From contig OU342635.1 of the NCBI GenBank assembly GCA_910589415.1, forward strand, positions 1,240,001 through 1,304,000: a stretch of DNA of 64,000 nucleotides, given 5' to 3'. The notes below the pieces were generated by a model. That model worked only from the letters and a program-made list of their open reading frames with translations, was not told the origin of the DNA and searched no databases. The translations under genes were made by a program, and so were the position numbers. Shown piece by piece: positions 34,075-44,330 of the stretch. Each line of letters starts with the position of its first letter. Positions within the stretch are counted from its first letter, which is position 1. Source of the DNA: Malachius bipustulatus. Its lineage: Eukaryota > Arthropoda > Insecta > Coleoptera > Melyridae.

Positions 34075-35643
34075 TCACTCTTTAGTAAAAAAAGTTTTTA
34101 TCACAAAGTCTCTTTTACTTGTATCAGATCCTTTAGTATCGACCTTTTTATATTTTACTTCTTCAATAATTGGTTCTTCTTCTTCTTCAAAGTCACCATG
34201 ATCGATTGCAATATTATGGAGCACAGCACACGCGACAATCACAGCAGTAGTCGTATTAAACTTGGTCCTCAAACTCGAAGTCAAGCACGGAAACCGGCTC
34301 TTGAGATCAGTAAAACACCTCACAATTGCACTGTGAGTGGCTTTATGTGCAGAATTATAAGCCTCCTCGGCAGGGCTCTTCGGATTTATTACAGGTGTCA
34401 ATAGGAATTTCTTGCACGGGTACCCGTTGTCACCCAGAAGGTAATTTTCAACTCCAAACTGTCCACTTTCCATCTCCCTGGGTAACGAGCCTTCCATCAT
34501 GATTTTTGCATTGGGAGTCGCTCCCGGGCAATGTGCGATTAGGTGTCTTATCTTCAGATGTGCATCACACACCGCTTGTATGTTTATTGATGAAGACCCC
34601 TTTTTGCGGTACAAACGAGCTTTCTCGCCTCCTGGTGAAAGTATCTTTATGTGAGTGCAACCGACTGCACCAACGACTCTTGGAAACTCCTGTATTTTAT
34701 AAAAGTCAGCACAGACTTGGTCAATTTCTGACCCAGAAGGCATCGCGATCTCCGTCTGGCTCATATCGACGATATGCTGGGTCACTCTCTGAATGATACG
34801 GGAAGCTGAAGATTGGGACATCTGCACATTATCACTGATGGAGTTCTGTAGAGCACCCGTAGCGTAGAATCTTAGTGTAACGAGGAGCTGGGTGGCCGCA
34901 TCTATCGATTTACTTCTGTGTGTCACTGGTGCTATATCCTTTCCGAATTTGTCGAGAACTCTCATTGCGACATCCTTGCGGATTCTGAATCTAAAACAAT
35001 ACCGTATTTAATTTATATTTGACCACGTTAAAATGATAAATTTAATTTTCAAGGCTTTCATTCTAGTAGTACCTACTCAACTATAATATAAGTAGCTAAT
35101 ACTATAATAAAAACCAACTCTTTTTTAATTGAGGTAATTTAAATCAAGTAGATAGTATAAAGTTGAATCATAATCGGGTTAGTTATCCTACAATTTGAAA
35201 GGTTCTATGATTTACACTTAAAATTATTTCACAAATGAGATTACATGTTGGCAGAATTCCCATCAGTTGCAATTTAATTATATACCCGTCTGTTGGTAAA
35301 TACCAGTGAATCTGGCAACAGTGCATGGCCATCAGCTGTTGACGAGGGGCTATTTTTCCTTCTATAGGATTACCCTATCTATCTGAAAAATAGTACCTAT
35401 ATAGATATGTAAGAAAAAATAAACGTACTTTTCTCTGAAATCGATGTCATTGTAAATGACAAACGGATTTACACGCTCTCTCACAAATCTCCACTTTCCG
35501 CACATCACCTCCTCCTCCTCTTCATCGGCAGATGACGACAATTCTTCTTCACTACAAAATGACGATTCTTCGCTGCACAGCGACGAGGTGGAATCATCCT
35601 CACTAGAAAGCGATGATAGTGATGAAAGAGAAGACTCCATCAT
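34075..35643 (-). CDS. HARBI1-like PIF/Harbinger transposase gene, two exons
   Basis: Minus-strand exon 1 is 35643-35429, exon 2 is 34990-34075. Exon 1 ends GAAAA|GTACGT and exon 2 starts after TTTTAG. The join reads NDIDFREKFRIRKDVAMRV, exactly the N-terminal pattern of HARBI1-like proteins, so the splice is well supported. About 376 residues: an acidic Ser/Glu-rich N-terminus, an HTH-like region (DNVQMSQSSASRIIQRV) and the DDE fold with GDNGYP. In the first catalytic block the family has D, but here it reads GAVGCTH. In the last block the usual E before R reads AIVRCF. The frame is still open. So it is either a recently dead transposase or a non-catalytic derivative. No terminal inverted repeats or MADF/Myb partner were found nearby. 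Confidence 0.85.
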
Positions 35644-35922
35644 TGTGGTGGCTCAATGTTAAATCAGATACACTTTAATTACTTTAAATGTGGAAGGAAA
35701 TTGACCTGAAATATTAAAAAGGGGCACTTATAACATACTGTAATATTCTATAACAGATCAGAGATTAAAATTTAGGACCGAACTTTATTACATGCACCCA
35801 TTCATAGTGAAGTCACAGAAGAACTAACAATTTCTTCTGTGGTGAAAGGACATGTAGCAGTAAAAGAATTATTACTGTGGTGAATATCTAGATGAGCGGC
35901 ATGGGTATAGGGCGAAATGGCT

Positions 35923-36248
35923 TATACTATCGGATAGCTCGTGTCTCTAGGAGTATCAAGGTACCATTGAATTTTTGCGCCGGCAAGTAATAGTCGAGAT
36001 ATAAGGCCTTAAAGTGTCATCCTTGCCCTAATACGTGTATTCGTCATATGATTGCGCTCGAACAGGAAACGCTCGATCATCGTGTGCCCGACGGTTAAGC
36101 GAGCTGCCTGTTCGCGCGTATAATGTTCGAATACACGTATTAGGGCAAGGATGAAACTTTAACGCCTTATTTCTCGACTATTACGTGCCGGCGCAAAAAT
36201 TCAATGGTACCTTGATACTCCTAGAGACACGAGCTATCCGATAGTATA
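35923..36248. mobile_element. 318-bp palindromic MITE in the THAP element arm
   Basis: The element is 35927-36244. CTATCGGATAGCTCGTGTCT and its inverse are the ends, and the arms are nearly exact for about 120 bp each, with AATACACGTATTAGGGCAAGG near the inner end. TATA flanks both sides. The opposite arm of the host element (44278-44300, inverted) keeps the uninterrupted sequence and acts as an empty site. Confidence 0.88.
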
Positions 36249-36539
36249 AGCAAATACCTTAAAATATTAATACCGGACACTTCCTCTCAAAACCTCCGTC
36301 CATTTTTACAGCGCCCTCATGCAGGAACTGGGACCACTAAAGCTGTTTTTAAATTCAAAGTTAGGTAACTTTTCACGGGTTTTGACAGATGCAGTCAATC
36401 ATAATTATTAATAATTTGTCATTAGTAATTGAACGTTTTAGTTTCAAGTATAATTTCAATTTAAAGTTACTCTCAAAGCATTATATCAGCGGATAATTTT
36501 GTTGCGTACCAGTTAAATAGGCATTTATAATGTACCGAT

Positions 36540-36716
36540 TGTTATCGTGTGACTTCTGGGTATTATTTTCAGAAGTAAAACACTCAAACTTTCGATAAAT
36601 AATAGTAATGCTTTTAATTAGGACGAAATTACAACATGACTTCGGTCAGACATTTTTTCTGACACTGACATAATAACAATACATAATAATTATCACTGTT
36701 AACAAAAACAGTAACA
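36540..36716 (-). repeat. BEL 3' LTR (177 bp)
   Basis: TGTTATCGTG...AACAGTAACA, repeated at 43361-43537 with no difference seen by eye. Confidence 0.93.
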
Positions 36717-36856
36717 TATCGCCCCCCTTGAAAGGCCAGGCTTTCAAAATGAATACAACAATAATATAACAGTTCTTGCTTAATGCACTACCTAGGTAGG
36801 TATAATAACAAAAATCAATGTTTGTAACAAATGTGAATTGTAAATCATCACGGTTG

Positions 36857-39800
36857 CTACTCGATGGGTAGCAACGCTAGTTTGTTTATTCCACGTTTCA
36901 CTGCACTATTTTTTGTCTTGATGGTGGCGACTCTCGTAACATTGTCATTGCCGGGGTGAATCTCTAGAATCTTGCCTAACGGCCATAGCAATGGTGCAGT
37001 GCTTTCATCCTTTAGGAGGACGATGGAACCGACGTGGAAAGAGGCCGGCTTGTCGAATTGCCACTTGTTTCTTGTTTGTAGCTGGTTTAAATATTCATTT
37101 TTCCATCGGAACCAGAAGTGTTGTCCAATTTGCTGGAGGTGTCTGTACCTCTTCGTGTAGTTCGTTTGTGCATCCATCAGGTCTCTTTCGGGAATTGATG
37201 TCAATTGCTCGCCAATTAGGAAATGAGCTGGTGTTATAACCTCAAGGTCATTGGGATCGGGAGACATAGGAACTAATGGCCTTGAATTTAAAATTGCCTC
37301 GATTTGTGTAGCCAAAGTATAAAACTCTTCGTAAGTTAAATGAGTAGCATTCATAACACGCTTTAAGCAGTGCTTAAAAGACTTTACGGCTGCTTCGTGT
37401 AAGCCGCCAAAGTGAGGCGATCTTGCTGGCAAAAAATGCCATTTGATTTTTGAATGTGTCAAATAATTTTGCATGTTATTATCATTTTTGATTAAACCTT
37501 GAACCTTAATTAACTCGTTGTTGCAACCTACAAAATTTGTTGCATTATCAGTGTAGATATTAGAGCAAAGACCTCGTCTCGAGACAAATCGCTTTAGTAG
37601 GCTTAAAAAACCTTCGCTTGTTAAATCCGAAATTACCTCAATGTGTACCGCCTTGGTTACAAGACACACGAAAATGCATACGTAGCCCTTTACTAATTTA
37701 TTGGATCGTAATTTACTTGCCTTAAGGTCAAAAGGACCTGCGTAATCGATTCCAACGGAAAGAAACGGACGTGATGGTGTGAGACGAACGCTTGGTAACT
37801 CACCCATCTTTGGAATGACATTTGCATGGGGTTTACACCTGAAACAGGTTACACACTTCCTCAACAGCGATTTAATTACTTGTTTGCCATTAATTGGCCA
37901 ATATTTTTGCCTAATATGAGATAAGGTACACTGGGCGCCAGAATGAAAGGTACGCTTATGCTCATGATCTACAACTAGATTCGTAAAAATGTGTTTTGCT
38001 GGTAACACTATCGGATGTTTAACATCATACTGGTAGTTGGAATATTTTAACCTGCTGCCAAGTCTTATTACTCCTTGTTCATCGAGAAATGGAGATAATG
38101 ACTTTAATTTACTTTTAGGTGACACACAATTGCTTGTTTTTAATGTCTTTAATTCACTAGCGAAATGTTCTGATTGTACTAACTTCACGAGAGCTGTCGT
38201 ACTCCGTTCGATTTCATTTGTCGTCAAATGATTTTTAAGTCTCTCATCGACCGGTAATTTCAAATTATGAAAGAATCGCAGGCAATAACCAGCAACACGA
38301 ATTAACTTATTCAAGTCGGAAAATTTCTCGAAAATACTTAAATCGTTGAATTCTTGCTCTTGAACCACGTGAGTCATTCGAATTCCCGGTATGTCGATTT
38401 TTTGGCTAGCGAAATGTGCTATGTTTGAATTTTCAGGCCACTTGTCGGTTTCAAAGAAAAATCTAGGACCATGCAACCATAGTTCGGAATGAACTAAATT
38501 TTTTAAGCTTGATCCGCGTGAAATTATATCGGCGGGGTTTTCCTGAGAAGGAACATGGTGCCAATCACGTATCTTAGTGAGTTGCTGAATTTCGGTCACT
38601 CTATTGGCTTCGAAAGCTTTCCAAGTTTTAGGTTCATTAGCGATCCAACACAATACAATTGTTGAATCTGTCCACAAAAAAGTACGGGTTATATCGAGTC
38701 GCAAAGCTTTTACACACTTTACATACAATCTCGCAAGCAAAAGAGCACCCATGAGTTCGAGTCGCGGCAACGATAACGACTTTAATGGACTAACTCTGGA
38801 TTTCGCACAAAGTAAGTGACTTTCAATTTTTGAATTGATATCTATTGAGCGAAGGAAGATACAACAAGCATATGCTTGTTCACTTGCATCTGCAAAACCA
38901 TGTATTTCGATTTCTTGGGGTTGCTTTACCAAAACATGACGAGGAACTTGCATAATTCCGACTCGAGATATTTCATCTTTTAACTCTAACCATTTTGAAA
39001 TTAAATTATCTGGAACTTCATCGTCCCAATCAATATTTAATTGCCACAGTTTTTGAATAATCAATTTTGCCCTAACTGATAAAGGACCAAGGATTCCCAA
39101 GGGATCAAATATTTTAGCAACGAATGAAAGTATCGTTCTTTTTGTAATTTTTCTTATATCTGAGGGAATATCTTGGGCGTTATATTCGAACTTATCGACC
39201 TTTGGCAACCATGAAATGCCGAGAGTTTTTACACTTGTATTGTCTGAGATAGAATATTTCGCACTGTCGCTGTTATCATCTTCAATATTGTTTAGAACTC
39301 TTGGTTCGTTAGATTGAAGCTTCCTTAACTTAAATCCGTACTCAGACAAAATTTGACAAATATTCGTTTTTAGCTTAACAAGAGAGTCGAGATCACTCGC
39401 TCCCGTGAGAAGATCGTCTACGTAAAAATCCGAACGAATGGTATCACTTTCAAATGGCGAATTTTCTTCGTTATCAATCGCTATTTGAACTAACGAGCGT
39501 GTTGACAAAAAAGACGCTGAAGCAGTTCCGTAGGTAACCGTGTTTAATTGAAAATGTTTAACTTCTTCGTTAAGATTGTTTCTCCAAAGAATTCTTTGCA
39601 AACTTCGATGATCTGGATGTATCAAAATCTGACGATACATTTTTTCCAAATCTCCGATTAGCACTAAATTGTGCTTTCTAAAACGGATTATGATAGATAA
39701 CAAATCTTCTTGAACTGTAGCACCAACCTTCAAAATATTGTTTAATGATAAATTACTGGAGCTTTTGCATGCTGCATCAAAAACGACCCTAAGCTTCGTT

Positions 39801-40042
39801 GTCGTGCTTTCAGGTTTTTCGACACAATGGTGCGGTATATAATACTTTGGTAATTCTGACGGAATATCACGTGATACCTCGGACATGTGTCCGAGATCTT
39901 GATATTCTTGCATAAAAGCTCTGTACGATTTTTCAAGATTGGGATTTTTGCATAGGCGTCGTTCGATTGAATACAACCTGTGAAGAGCGGTTTGTTCGGA
40001 CTCGCCAAGGTATTGACAATTATCCTTCAACGGGAGCTTCAC
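36857..40042 (-). CDS. BEL/Pao Pol: reverse transcriptase, RNase H, integrase
   Basis: About 1061 residues. Reverse transcriptase carries LRVVFDAACKSSSNLSLN, the YVDD box (FYVDDLLTG, residue ~208) and Pao-type LPRLELMGALLLARLY at the RNase H region with WTDS. The integrase zinc domain (H...H...CVTCFRC) lies around 700-740 and the DDE core follows: D in GIDYAGPF, D in YTDNATNF, E in HFGGLHEAAVKSF. The frame's first ATG is not the true start: upstream, the other frame reads DQSGRFVVKLPLK after a one-base slip near 40065, so Pol was originally fused to the Gag-protease frame. The Pol part is otherwise open. Confidence 0.93.
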   Translation of the reverse strand: MKLPLKDNCQYLGESEQTALHRLYSIERRLCKNPNLEKSYRAFMQEYQDLGHMSEVSRDIPSELPKYYIPHHCVEKPESTTTKLRVVFDAACKSSSNLSLNNILKVGATVQEDLLSIIIRFRKHNLVLIGDLEKMYRQILIHPDHRSLQRILWRNNLNEEVKHFQLNTVTYGTASASFLSTRSLVQIAIDNEENSPFESDTIRSDFYVDDLLTGASDLDSLVKLKTNICQILSEYGFKLRKLQSNEPRVLNNIEDDNSDSAKYSISDNTSVKTLGISWLPKVDKFEYNAQDIPSDIRKITKRTILSFVAKIFDPLGILGPLSVRAKLIIQKLWQLNIDWDDEVPDNLISKWLELKDEISRVGIMQVPRHVLVKQPQEIEIHGFADASEQAYACCIFLRSIDINSKIESHLLCAKSRVSPLKSLSLPRLELMGALLLARLYVKCVKALRLDITRTFLWTDSTIVLCWIANEPKTWKAFEANRVTEIQQLTKIRDWHHVPSQENPADIISRGSSLKNLVHSELWLHGPRFFFETDKWPENSNIAHFASQKIDIPGIRMTHVVQEQEFNDLSIFEKFSDLNKLIRVAGYCLRFFHNLKLPVDERLKNHLTTNEIERSTTALVKLVQSEHFASELKTLKTSNCVSPKSKLKSLSPFLDEQGVIRLGSRLKYSNYQYDVKHPIVLPAKHIFTNLVVDHEHKRTFHSGAQCTLSHIRQKYWPINGKQVIKSLLRKCVTCFRCKPHANVIPKMGELPSVRLTPSRPFLSVGIDYAGPFDLKASKLRSNKLVKGYVCIFVCLVTKAVHIEVISDLTSEGFLSLLKRFVSRRGLCSNIYTDNATNFVGCNNELIKVQGLIKNDNNMQNYLTHSKIKWHFLPARSPHFGGLHEAAVKSFKHCLKRVMNATHLTYEEFYTLATQIEAILNSRPLVPMSPDPNDLEVITPAHFLIGEQLTSIPERDLMDAQTNYTKRYRHLQQIGQHFWFRWKNEYLNQLQTRNKWQFDKPASFHVGSIVLLKDESTAPLLWPLGKILEIHPGNDNVTRVATIKTKNSAVKRGINKLALLPIE

Positions 40043-41259
40043 TACAAACCGACCAGATTGATCCCTAATTCCCTAGCAGTATTTTCTGCGAAATGATTTT
40101 CGCACTCGATCTCCTCTTTACTCATTAAAGCCTGCTGCTTAGGATCTACTTCCTCGATGCTCCAAAATTTTTCGATATTTTTATTTAATGAGTCCAGTGA
40201 GACAAAACAGCTTGAAAGCATAACATTGGACTTTCCCAGCCTATTCCTACTGAACGGTATTTGACCTGCTACCACCCATCCCAGTAATGATTTCTGAAGT
40301 ATGGGTAAATTCGGTCCAAGCCTTATTTGACCTGCGCACAATAAATTAAAAAACACCTCACATCCCAAAAGCATGTCCACTTCAGATGGATAATTAAAAC
40401 AAGAATCTGCCAAAGGCAGCTCCGAGGGGATGTTTAACTTAGATGCATCAAAATAATTTTGAGGAGTCGATCCACAAATTTTGGGTAAAATTAAAAAGGA
40501 TAATTTTGTTTTGTAGCTTGTGTGCATCGAGGAGATATTTACTTCTACCCGTTCGGAAATATTCATTTTCACCTGATTTATTCCAATTACGGGAATATCG
40601 ATTTTTGAGGTATTTAATTGTAATTTTTTTACCATATTTTCAGTAATAAAATTTGACTGCGAGGCACTGTCTAAAAGTACTCTGCATGTCACAATATTTT
40701 TGTCTCTATCAAAAGCGTTTATCACGGCTGTGCATAATAGTGTAAAATGACCTTTAGTATCTTGACACGAGTTTGACAACACGTGAGAGACGCTGGCATG
40801 GTATTTATTTTCTAAATGTTCGCCTTCTGACGAGGAGTTTTGATTTTGCGATTGATTTTGACTCATATTTTGATCATGCGCAATTGAAGGACTCAATTGA
40901 TTCGAATTGTTTTGATTATTTTTATTTCGATGCAATAAAGTTGCGTGTCGTTCTTTACAGATTTTACAACCTGATGACTGACAGCTTGAGGTTTTGTGCC
41001 CATAACGTAAGCAATTAGTACACAAATTCAAGCTTTTTGCCCTATTGGTGCGTTCCGTTAGAGACAGCTGCTTAAATTTGCCACAAAAATAAATAAAATG
41101 TTGCTCTTTACAGTGCGGACATTTTGGACGATATGAAGTATTGTTCATAGCAGTGAAAGATTTTGATTCGAAAGGTTTCTTACTTACCGTACTTGGCAAT
41201 GTTTTCGTATCTAAAGTTTCCAAAATTTGACAACGTTGTATTAGAAAGGTATAGTCCAA
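40042..41259 (-). pseudogene. BEL Gag C-terminus (zinc knuckles) and aspartic protease
   Basis: CPHCKEQHFIYFC, then CTNCLRYGHKTSSC, and CKICKERHATLLH are Cys/His knuckles typical of Pao Gag. The protease follows with CRVLLDSASQSNFI, in which DSAS replaces the DTG of other retroelements, normal for BEL/Pao. A frameshift near 40065 separates it from Pol, and the 5' end is cut off by the non-coding gap at 41260-41621. No credible start codon: the frame begins at a TTG. Confidence 0.9.
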
Positions 41260-41621
41260 TAAAGTCTAAAAAGTCATACGTATCGATTAAGAATACACAT
41301 CCTTTTGATAGTTCGATGTATTTTGTTTCATGTACGTGTTTTTATAGTAACCGTCCAGTTTGTCTAAACACTCCATCCCGCATAAATAAGTATACGTCAA
41401 CATTGGTTTTGAATGAGAATTAAATGCACAACACAGAGGATAGAATGTCATTACGTGAATAAATTTTATGTAGTTGTCAGTGGCTCTCAAACTGACGTAA
41501 GCGGTTCAATTCATTTTTTGAATGATTCCTTCAATAATTACGCTCGTTCACAACTTGACAATTAACTGTTTGACATTTTCTGGTGAAATTAAAAATATTA
41601 ATTCGGACGGTTAGTAAGACG
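41260..41621. other. Non-coding interruption between BEL Gag parts
   Basis: About 360 bp with stops in all frames lying where a BEL Gag normally continues from its DUF1759-like part (ends NIVGLTLKSQM) into IQRCQILETL. An insertion is likely. Short sequence similarity at the edges (TTTAAAAAGTCA and TGACTTTTTAGA) may be a target duplication or coincidence. No inverted repeats were seen. Confidence 0.45.
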
Positions 41622-42629
41622 TCACATCTGACTTTTTAAAGTTAATCCTACTATATTGACATCATCTATATTTGGAGATTCGATGTCTTTGCAATAGACC
41701 TCCCATTCGCGCCTCGTATTAGAATCAAATTTTGATGCTAAGATATAAATTAAAATTGTATCCCAACTTTTTACGCTTTCACCTAAAGCGTCCAATGATC
41801 GAAAATTTTTGAAAAATGTATTCGAGAGACTACGTAACGATGTATGAGATTCCTTTGTCAAGGTTGGGATTTCCATAATTTCTCTAATATGTGAGTTTAT
41901 GATTATTTTTTTATTTTTGTATCTTCGTTCCAGCAAGTCCCAGGCGATTTTATAATTTTCGTCCGTGGGTGCTAATGATGCCAACATATTTTTTGGTTCG
42001 CCCTTAACAGAGCTTTCCAAATAGTAGAATTTTGTAACATCGGGTATCGTGTGATTATTATGAATGATTGCCTTAAACATGTCACTGAACCTTTGCCAGT
42101 CACTGTAATTTCCGGTAAATTCCGGTACCTTTAAGACAGGTAACTTTACTGCCACGTTTGGTAACATCGCATGATCCGGAACCACTACATGGTTTCTGCC
42201 GCTGCTGGACAACCCGGTACTTTCCCCGTTCTCGGCAGGCATTGCGTTGCGTAATTGCGCCTGCTGATTTACGCGGAGATAATAATCGTCTAATACCTTT
42301 TGGGCTCTAGATAATATATCATAATAACGATTTTCAAATGATTCGCGTTCATCATCGCATTGCTTTTCATCATAATAATCAGGGTAATCACATAAAAGTA
42401 ATTCTTCAAACTGAGTTTGAACATCTTGAAATTTTGCTAATATCGGTTTTATGCTCTGAAAGCGTAGTTGAAGACTCTCAATGGGTTGTTTTGAGATATC
42501 AAACTTGGTGGTTAAAAATGTATGAAATCTAGTTAACTCGGATTTTAATTGCTTTCTATTATTTTTTATTCGGTTTAAATCAATTTGACATTGAGGCTCT
42601 GTTTCGGTTTCTCCCTCTTCATCAGACAT
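41622..42629 (-). CDS. BEL/Pao Gag N-terminal part (DUF1759-like)
   Basis: 335 residues from ATG 42629 to TGA. Residues ~160-330 match the Pao Gag pattern: LPVLKVPEFTGNYSDWQRFS, FYYLESSVKGEP, WDLLERRYKN and the LDALGESVKSWDTILIYIL block. The first 120 residues are charged and helical. The frame stops at the non-coding gap. It lies 3' of the 5' LTR and leader on the minus strand. Confidence 0.9.
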   Translation of the reverse strand: MSDEEGETETEPQCQIDLNRIKNNRKQLKSELTRFHTFLTTKFDISKQPIESLQLRFQSIKPILAKFQDVQTQFEELLLCDYPDYYDEKQCDDERESFENRYYDILSRAQKVLDDYYLRVNQQAQLRNAMPAENGESTGLSSSGRNHVVVPDHAMLPNVAVKLPVLKVPEFTGNYSDWQRFSDMFKAIIHNNHTIPDVTKFYYLESSVKGEPKNMLASLAPTDENYKIAWDLLERRYKNKKIIINSHIREIMEIPTLTKESHTSLRSLSNTFFKNFRSLDALGESVKSWDTILIYILASKFDSNTRREWEVYCKDIESPNIDDVNIVGLTLKSQM

Positions 42630-42944
42630 TTTGATTTTTCCGATTTTTTACGATTCCTTTTTTTATTTTTGCTTTATAAGCCTATAAAAACGAGCGATTA
42701 ACTAACCGTGATATATTTAGTCACTAGTCAGCTACTAAATGCAACAATCTTGTAGATATTTGCGATATGAAATCGAGAAATTGGGTTTGAAAACGAGTAG
42801 GTTATTAGTATTATGATTATTGAATTGTAAATTACTTAAACATTCAAAAATCAGATACTACGAGAATGAGTGAAACTTTGTGTCAACAAAATCTTGTAAA
42901 CACTAGCGAAAAACGTGTTATTTATTACGATTTTGAAATCGAGA

Positions 42945-43175
42945 ACGAGATTTTTTTATTTTTTATTTAACGAGAACTTGCTTGGTTCATACGCCCAGTA
43001 CTTACTTTTATTAGTAAACGAGACTCCTTTTTTTATTTAACGAGAAATTGCTTGGTTCATATGCCCAGATACTTACTTTTATTAGTAAGCGAGAAACTAA
43101 GTTTTTTTTTATTTATTTAACGAGAAATTGCTTGGTTCATACGCCCAGTATTTACTTTTATTAGCAAACGAGACT
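42945..43175 (-). repeat. Three 68-bp tandem repeats in the BEL leader
   Basis: Three units share TTTATTTAACGAGAA, TTGCTTGGTTCATACGCCCA and ACTTTTATTAG(T/C)AA(A/G)CGAGA. They are separated by poly-T of varying length and lie between the 5' LTR and the Gag start. Confidence 0.85.
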
Positions 43176-43360
43176 ATTTTTTACGATATGAGAATAACCT
43201 TTAATTTAAGCATCTTGGCAATCATAAATCAAGACACAAATAGGTAACTAGGTAATGTTTTTATGGGTTGAGGTTTGGAAAATGGAAAGGACTGACCTTT
43301 TTTACTGTTGTTTTCTTCGCCTAATTTGCAGCGCTGGATTCGTGCCGAAGGACCATATTA

Positions 43361-43537
43361 TGTTATCGTGTGACTTCTGGGTATTATTTTCAGAAGTAAA
43401 ACACTCAAACTTTCGATAAATAATAGTAATGCTTTTAATTAGGACGAAATTACAACATGACTTCGGTCAGACATTTTTTCTGACACTGACATAATAACAA
43501 TACATAATAATTATCACTGTTAACAAAAACAGTAACA
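43361..43537 (-). repeat. BEL 5' LTR (177 bp)
   Basis: Same as 36540-36716; followed on the minus strand by the probable primer-binding site. Confidence 0.93.
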
Positions 43538-43561
43538 CCGATGTATTAAAGTGAACATATT

Positions 43562-43950
43562 ATGTCTGGAAAATATGTGCTGTGTGCTGTGTGCGGTTGC
43601 TCCGACTATGGATTGTTAAGCATGTCCAGATCTTTCCACGGTGTTCCAAGCAGCAATAAAGAATTATGTATAAAGTTAACTTTAGAAGCCGCGTAAATAA
43701 ACTTATTAATATTTTATAACTATGCTGATGGAAATAGGAACAAGCAATAGGTTATAATAGCATCGATGAGTGACGAAATTTTGAAAAAGTGTGGAGTGTC
43801 GAAGCCGATTTCTCACCATATTATTTTGTACCTACTGATCATTTCAAAGAGGAAAATTTTGTTAATCCAGCAAATAATAGACCTTTAAAACTGCAAGGGA
43901 GCACATTATTGGAATTGCGGCAAATAAAAGGCTTACACTTAGGTATATAG
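43562..43950 (+). pseudogene. THAP-domain relic of a DNA transposon
   Basis: ATG 43562 opens MSGKYVLCAVCGCSDYG, the C2 half of a THAP zinc finger (C2CH), running to a stop at 43694. A separate segment near 43800-43950 continues in the pattern (DHFKEENFVNP, then a short tail to TAG at 43948). The usual CxxH in that second part reads VPTDHF, so the third Cys is missing. An intron between the halves (possible GTAAAT donor at 43693) could not be made to splice cleanly. With the BEL element removed it lies about 0.3 kb inside the left arm of the host element, where a P-like or Kolobok-like transposase would start. Confidence 0.6.
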
Positions 43951-44330
43951 CGATTCAATCTTTTTGAAATATTCATACCTAAAGATATTAATAATATTGT
44001 GTGTAATAGTAGTTAATTATTATTGTTAATATAATAAACATATTGAAAACTTTGTTGTTTATTGTTGTATTAATTCTTCGTCCCAATTTCCTCCGTCTAT
44101 TCCGTCTAATTAATTTTAAGGGCTTTTCTATTCAGCGTTGATATTTAAAACTCCCGCTATGTTTCACCAAATTTAATTTTTAGTGGCCCCAGTTCATGCT
44201 TGGTGGCGCTGCTAAAATGGACGCAACCTGTTGCAATGCTATAGGTATAGGAGTGTCCGGTATTAATATTTTAGCGTATTTGGTATAAGCCATTTCGCCC
44301 TATACCCATGCCGCTCATCTAGATATTCAC

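Larger units (their letters stand above)
36535..43542 (-). mobile_element. BEL/Pao LTR retrotransposon with broken coding region
   Basis: Element 36540-43537, minus strand, flanked by the 5-bp duplication CCGAT (36535-36539 and 43538-43542). The 177-bp LTRs (36540-36716, 43361-43537; TG...CA) look identical. A polypurine AAGGGGGG lies beside the 3' LTR (about 36721-36730). TGGTCCTTCGGCACGAATCC is just inside the 5' LTR and is a likely primer-binding site. Coding is in three frames where one is expected, so the copy is damaged despite young LTRs. Confidence 0.92.
35888..44330 (+). mobile_element. THAP-containing DNA transposon, split by BEL and a MITE
   Basis: Left arm: GGTGAATATCTAGATGAGCG, GGCGAAATGGCTTATA, then AAAATATTAATACCGGACAC and GCGCCCTCATGCAGGAACTGG (35888-36330). 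Right arm: the inverse at 44200-44330. Inverted repeats are at least 120 bp. A MITE (35927-36244) interrupts the left arm and a BEL retrotransposon (36540-43537) the interior. Removing both leaves about 1.1 kb containing a THAP relic, and relatives at 45286-47115 share the internal sequence. THAP domains occur in P-type and Kolobok transposases. The superfamily is unresolved because no catalytic part remains. Confidence 0.65.

Noticed and set aside
40443..41018. Plus-strand frames opposite the BEL protease
   Set aside because: Shadows of the coding strand without domains.
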